Positions 6,001 to 7,584 of a DNA stretch of 7,584 nt are shown here, piece by piece. The notes below the pieces were generated by a model. The model was given only the letters and a program-made list of their open reading frames with translations, was not told the origin of the DNA and did no database searches. The stretch's first letter is position 1. Each line of letters opens with the position of its first letter. Made by a program: the position numbers and the translations under genes. Source of the stretch: Chloroflexota bacterium (GTDB taxonomy: Bacteria > Chloroflexota > UBA6077); contig JAJYKO010000239.1 in the NCBI GenBank assembly GCA_021788565.1, forward strand, positions 1-7,584, read 5' to 3'.

Positions 6001-6653
6001 TGACCAAGGAGATCGGCTACTGGGACTACCGGGCCGAGCAGCTGAAGCTCCAGGAGCGGGCCGGCAAGACCGGAGCCCGACTCAACTCGGGGGAGGCCCG
6101 CAGACGCGCGGACACCCTTCAGGCTCGTCTGGAGAAGCGGATGGAGGATCTCAAGCTGGAGCGGCAGATCTCCCCGCTGCCTCCGGTGGTGCTGGGCGGG
6201 ATGCTGGTTGTGCCGGCCGGCCTGATCGCCAGGCTGACGGGCAAGTCCCTCATGATCCCCGCCTCGCCGGTGGACACCGAGGCCGCTGCCGCGCACGCCC
6301 GCGCCGTAGTTATGGCGACGGAGCGGGCTTTGGGGTACGAGCCAATGGATCGGGAGGCCGAGAAGCTGGGGTACGACGTCGAGAGCCGCGTTCCCGGCAC
6401 CGGCAAGCTGCGCTTCATCGAGGTGAAGGGGCGCGTGGCGGGTGCGGACACCGTCACCGTCACCAGGAACGAGGTGCTCTTCTCCCTCAACAAGCCCGAG
6501 GACTTCATACTGGCCATAGTCGAGTTCCTGCCCGGCGGCGCGCATTGCGTTCACTACCTGCGCCGGCCGTTCCAGCGGGAGCCGGACTTCGGGGTGACCA
6601 GCGTGAACTACGACTTCGTGGGGCTGCTGGCGCGTGCCACGGACCCAGATTGA
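3081..6653 (+). CDS. SNF2-like superfamily 2 helicase with C-terminal DUF3883 domain
   Basis: A 1190-residue cytosolic ATP-dependent DNA translocase or helicase. Motifs in order: Walker A DDPGSGKT (129-136), DEAH box (232-235), motif III LMTATPHN (267-274), motif IV VIFTEYRDTL (531-540), motif V LVATDAAGEGINLQ (585-598) and motif VI RIEQRFGRIHRIGQ (614-627). The RIGQ ending is typical of SNF2/RapA-like proteins. Between the two RecA lobes lies a charged helical insert (about 395-480) with an acidic run. After a long charged region of unknown role comes a DUF3883-like domain (about 1090-1165), with D1099 and IEVKGR (1113-1118), which resembles the D...E-x-K pattern of PD-(D/E)xK nucleases; that reading is inference. 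AGGAAG 7 nt before the ATG supports the start. Relatives often sit in phage-defence loci with DUF499 and DUF1156 methylase genes, and DISARM DrmD is a similar helicase. No such partner is present here, so its role in defence is only suggested. Confidence 0.9.
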   Translation: MSRLEELQPHTAVRGVLADGLVTVVTVQWFGSEALELTYKTPTGKVANELLYRHDEPRLEVVEHGRPWSFDGDGATFRLVSEAHRIRLAHLFDPVLAVHTSVVEPLPHQITAVYESMLPRQPLRFLLADDPGSGKTIMAGLLMKELIARGDLQRCLVVCPGSLTEQWQDELYRRFHLPFEILTNDKLEAARTGNWFAETNLVIARLDKLSRDEAVQDKLSAPDCRWDLVVCDEAHKLSATFFNGEVKYTKRYKLGQLLSTLTRHFLLMTATPHNGKEEDFQLFMALLDGDRFEGRFRDGVHTADVSDLMRRMVKEKLLKFDATPLFPERIAYTVPYRLSDAETGLYKAVTEYVREEFNRAEALQNDKRAGTIGFALTILQRRLASSPEAIYQSLRRRSERLESRLRELELLQRGGAAALPSMPVFDAEEAEDLEDAPDSEVEAAEEEILDQATAARTIAELKAEIETLKRLSALALGVRRGGEDRKWRELASLLAEIFTPAALSVQVAEEKAPYGSGPIPRPVPSPHQKLVIFTEYRDTLNYLNGRISTLLGRPEAVVTIHGGMGREERMRAQESFRHDPQVQVLVATDAAGEGINLQRAHLMVNYDLPWNPNRIEQRFGRIHRIGQTEVCHLWNLVAQETREGDVYRTLLEKLEQAREALGGQVFDVLGKIQFEGRALRELLIQAIRYGEQPEVRARLTRVVASAFDRGHLQDLLEQRALVQDAMDASQVHRVREDMERAEARRLQPHYVESFFLEAFGRLGGAVRQREPRRYEVTHVPAPVRQRDRLIGLGEPVLSRYERIAFEKSLVAPQGQPLAAFVCPGHPLLDATLDLTLERHRDLLRRGAVLVDERDPGTQPRVVFYLEHAIQDASLTRSGERRIVSQRLLYVELDAAGSARHLQYAPYLDYRPLSDREPGAEEILARPECGWIGRELEEKARAHAVAKVVPEHLAEVRHRKLELVAKTEAAVKERLTKEIGYWDYRAEQLKLQERAGKTGARLNSGEARRRADTLQARLEKRMEDLKLERQISPLPPVVLGGMLVVPAGLIARLTGKSLMIPASPVDTEAAAAHARAVVMATERALGYEPMDREAEKLGYDVESRVPGTGKLRFIEVKGRVAGADTVTVTRNEVLFSLNKPEDFILAIVEFLPGGAHCVHYLRRPFQREPDFGVTSVNYDFVGLLARATDPD

Positions 6654-6690
6654 CAGCGGCGAACGAGGTCCCCGCGGTGCCAGGCCGTAA

Positions 6691-6710
6691 GGTGATACAA
6701 TGGTATCACC
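6691..6710. promoter_or_regulatory. Palindromic operator on an extended -10 promoter of the toxin-antitoxin operon
   Basis: GGTGATAC (6691-6698) and GTATCACC (6703-6710) form a perfect 8-bp inverted repeat around AATG. Inside it, TGATACAAT (6693-6701) reads as an extended -10 element (TG-n-TACAAT, hexamer 6696-6701). Start of transcription would be near 6708, about 25 nt before the antitoxin ATG. No good -35 box is seen. The layout fits autorepression by the antitoxin, alone or in complex with the toxin, as known for Phd/YefM-type systems. Confidence 0.75.
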
Positions 6711-6732
6711 ACAGTCGCCAGGGAGGCAAGCC

Positions 6733-6987
6733 ATGAGGAGCGTGGGAGTCAAGGAACTGAAGGAGAGGACGACGGAGATACTCAAGGAGGTCTCGGAAGG
6801 AGAGAGAGTGGCCGTGACCCACTATGGTCGGGTGCTGGCTCATCTGGTGCCGCCGAGGAGGAAGCTATCCTCCGAGGAGATCGAAAGGGTGATGGCGAAA
6901 GCTGACGGGATCGGCGATGCCATCGAGCGCGTGCGCCCTGATCCTGTCGATGCGGTGCAGGTCGTCGGGGAGGGGCGTCGGTGGTGA
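6733..6987 (+). CDS. Phd/YefM-like type II antitoxin
   Basis: An 84-residue protein expected to neutralise the downstream PIN toxin and to bind its own promoter. The N-terminus RSVGVKELKERTTEILKEV, then GERVAVTHYGRVLAHLVP, is the standard Phd/YefM DNA-binding and dimerisation fold (about residues 1-42). The remainder (SSEEIERVMAKADGIGDAIE) is the charged tail that in this family wraps the toxin. I chose ATG 6733 because GGGAGG (6721-6726) lies 6 nt before it. An in-frame ATG at 6700 would start inside the operator palindrome and lacks a ribosome site. The gene overlaps the toxin start by 7 bp, giving translational coupling. Confidence 0.88.
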   Translation: MRSVGVKELKERTTEILKEVSEGERVAVTHYGRVLAHLVPPRRKLSSEEIERVMAKADGIGDAIERVRPDPVDAVQVVGEGRRW

Positions 6988-7430
6988 TCGACGCCAGCGT
7001 TTGGGTGGCGTACCTCGTCCGCTCCGACCTGCACCACAGCGCCACCCGCGAATGGATGGCCCGGCAGCTGGCCGAGGGAGCCGAACTGGTGGGGCCCGGT
7101 CTGGTGCTGGCCGAAGTGGCCGGAGCCATCGCCCGCCTGGCCGCCGACCCTGCGGCTGGCAAGAAGGCTTTGGAATTCCTTTTGGCCCCGCGGGGTGTCG
7201 GGATCGGCCTGGAGGTGGTCACCTGGGAGGCTCAGGAAGAAGAAGAGGCAGCAGCCCTCGCCAGCGACTTGCTGCTGCGAGGGGCCGACGCTCACTACGT
7301 CCTGGCCGCTAGCGTCCACTCCACGCCTCTGATCTCTTGGGACGACCAGCAGTTAGCCCGGGCCGGCGCACTCGTGCCGGTGGGCCGGCCCGGCGAGCCC
7401 TTGCACTGGCCCTCCCCACCCGGAAGCTGA
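6981..7430 (+). CDS. vapC: PIN-domain toxin, VapC-like ribonuclease
   Basis: A 149-residue PIN-domain protein, presumably a Mg-dependent endoribonuclease that cuts tRNA, rRNA or mRNA to stop growth when not bound by the antitoxin. The acidic active-site set is complete: D4 (VIDASVWVAYL), E45 (LVLAEVAGAI), D103 (RGADAHYVLAA) and D121 (LISWDDQQL). Length is normal to slightly long for VapC, with a Pro-rich tail (GRPGEPLHWPSPPGS). Start GTG 6981 overlaps the antitoxin stop; GTG 6984 is an alternative one codon later. GGGGAGGGG (6967-6975) serves as ribosome site. Pairing of a PIN toxin with a Phd-like antitoxin is common. It lies about 330 bp after the helicase gene and has its own promoter. Confidence 0.9.
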   Translation: MVIDASVWVAYLVRSDLHHSATREWMARQLAEGAELVGPGLVLAEVAGAIARLAADPAAGKKALEFLLAPRGVGIGLEVVTWEAQEEEEAAALASDLLLRGADAHYVLAASVHSTPLISWDDQQLARAGALVPVGRPGEPLHWPSPPGS

Positions 7431-7485
7431 CCCTCACGTTTCGGTGCTCAACTGTGGCCTGTTCGGGTGGGGTAAGCTGCGTCTC

Positions 7486-7508
7486 AGTCCGCGAAGGCGG
7501 ACTTTGTT
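7486..7508 (+). terminator. Perfect hairpin after the toxin gene, possible terminator or repeat unit
   Basis: AGTCCGC (7486-7492) and GCGGACT (7497-7503) form a 7-bp perfect stem around GAAG, followed by TTGTT. It may end the toxin-antitoxin transcript, although the T tract is short and interrupted. It also resembles the first half of a dispersed two-hairpin repeat (see the next entry). Confidence 0.45.
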
Positions 7509-7518
7509 CGGATTGCCC

Positions 7519-7532
7519 GCGGTTTCAACCGC
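7519..7532. repeat. Second hairpin of a two-hairpin module
   Basis: GCGGTT (7519-7524) and AACCGC (7527-7532) are perfect complements around TC (in practice a 5-bp stem with loop TTCA), flanked by CCC and GGG that can extend it past one mismatch. It lies 15 bp after the hairpin at 7486-7503. The pattern GTCCGC..GCGGACTTTGTT followed by a short hairpin is one I recall from intergenic repeats in Chloroflexota and Cyanobacteria; this was not searched. Confidence 0.45.
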
Positions 7533-7561
7533 AGGGATCCCAAAGGAGGTTCAACAGGACC

Positions 7562-7584
7562 ATGCGGGCGCCATTCACCGATTT
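7562..7584 (+). CDS. Possible start of a further gene (cut by window edge)
   Basis: ATG at 7562 opens MRAPFTD and runs off the end. AAAGGAGG (7542-7549), a nearly ideal Shine-Dalgarno sequence, precedes it at a 12-nt spacing, which is longer than optimal. Only seven complete codons are visible, so no product can be named. Confidence 0.35.

Noticed and set aside
6650..6655. TTGACA over the helicase stop codon as a -35 box for the toxin-antitoxin operon
   Set aside because: The TACAAT at 6696 is 40 bp away and no -10 box lies 16-18 bp downstream.
1..7584. CRISPR array or insertion-sequence transposase
   Set aside because: No regularly spaced direct repeats and no DDE, HUH or serine/tyrosine recombinase motifs were seen in any frame.

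Overview
The window looks like a GC-rich bacterial chromosome segment. The best guess is a member of the Chloroflexota: a type-2 OMP decarboxylase sits next to a DUF951 gene, there is a tiny two-TM protein of a kind I recall from that phylum, tRNAs lack an encoded CCA, and there are dispersed palindromic repeats. This assignment comes from remembered family distributions and was not tested.

Layout. (1) 1-2171, plus strand: a tightly packed operon end holding the C-terminal two thirds of pyrF (pyrimidine synthesis), a 75-residue DUF951 protein and an MFS efflux-type permease, with gaps of only a few bases or none. (2) 2176-2358, minus strand: a 60-residue two-TM protein, convergent with the permease (4 bp between stop codons). 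Its likely promoter overlaps, on the opposite strand, a near-perfect sigma-70 promoter that drives tRNA-Leu(GAG). (3) 2441-2682: tRNA-Leu(GAG), an intervening hairpin with a T-rich tail, tRNA-Val(UAC), and a clear intrinsic terminator. (4) 2683-3080: about 400 bp without a gene. It contains a nested palindromic repeat (14-bp terminal inverted repeats around a REP-like hairpin) and a possible promoter for the next gene. (5) 3081-6653: one large gene for a 1190-residue SNF2-like superfamily 2 helicase with a C-terminal DUF3883 domain, of the type often found in phage-defence islands. (6) 6691-7430: a compact Phd-like antitoxin/PIN-domain toxin operon, with a perfect palindromic operator lying on an extended -10 promoter. 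(7) 7431-7584: a spacer with two consecutive hairpins resembling a dispersed repeat, then a Shine-Dalgarno sequence and a possible start codon of a gene that runs off the window.

The left half is housekeeping. The right half (helicase plus toxin-antitoxin, downstream of tRNA genes and a repeat) has the character of an accessory or defence island, but no integrase, duplicated tRNA end or partner methylase is visible. The most interesting points are the stand-alone helicase with a possible nuclease-like C-terminus next to a toxin-antitoxin pair, the nested repeat element, and the bidirectional promoter at the tRNA-Leu gene.
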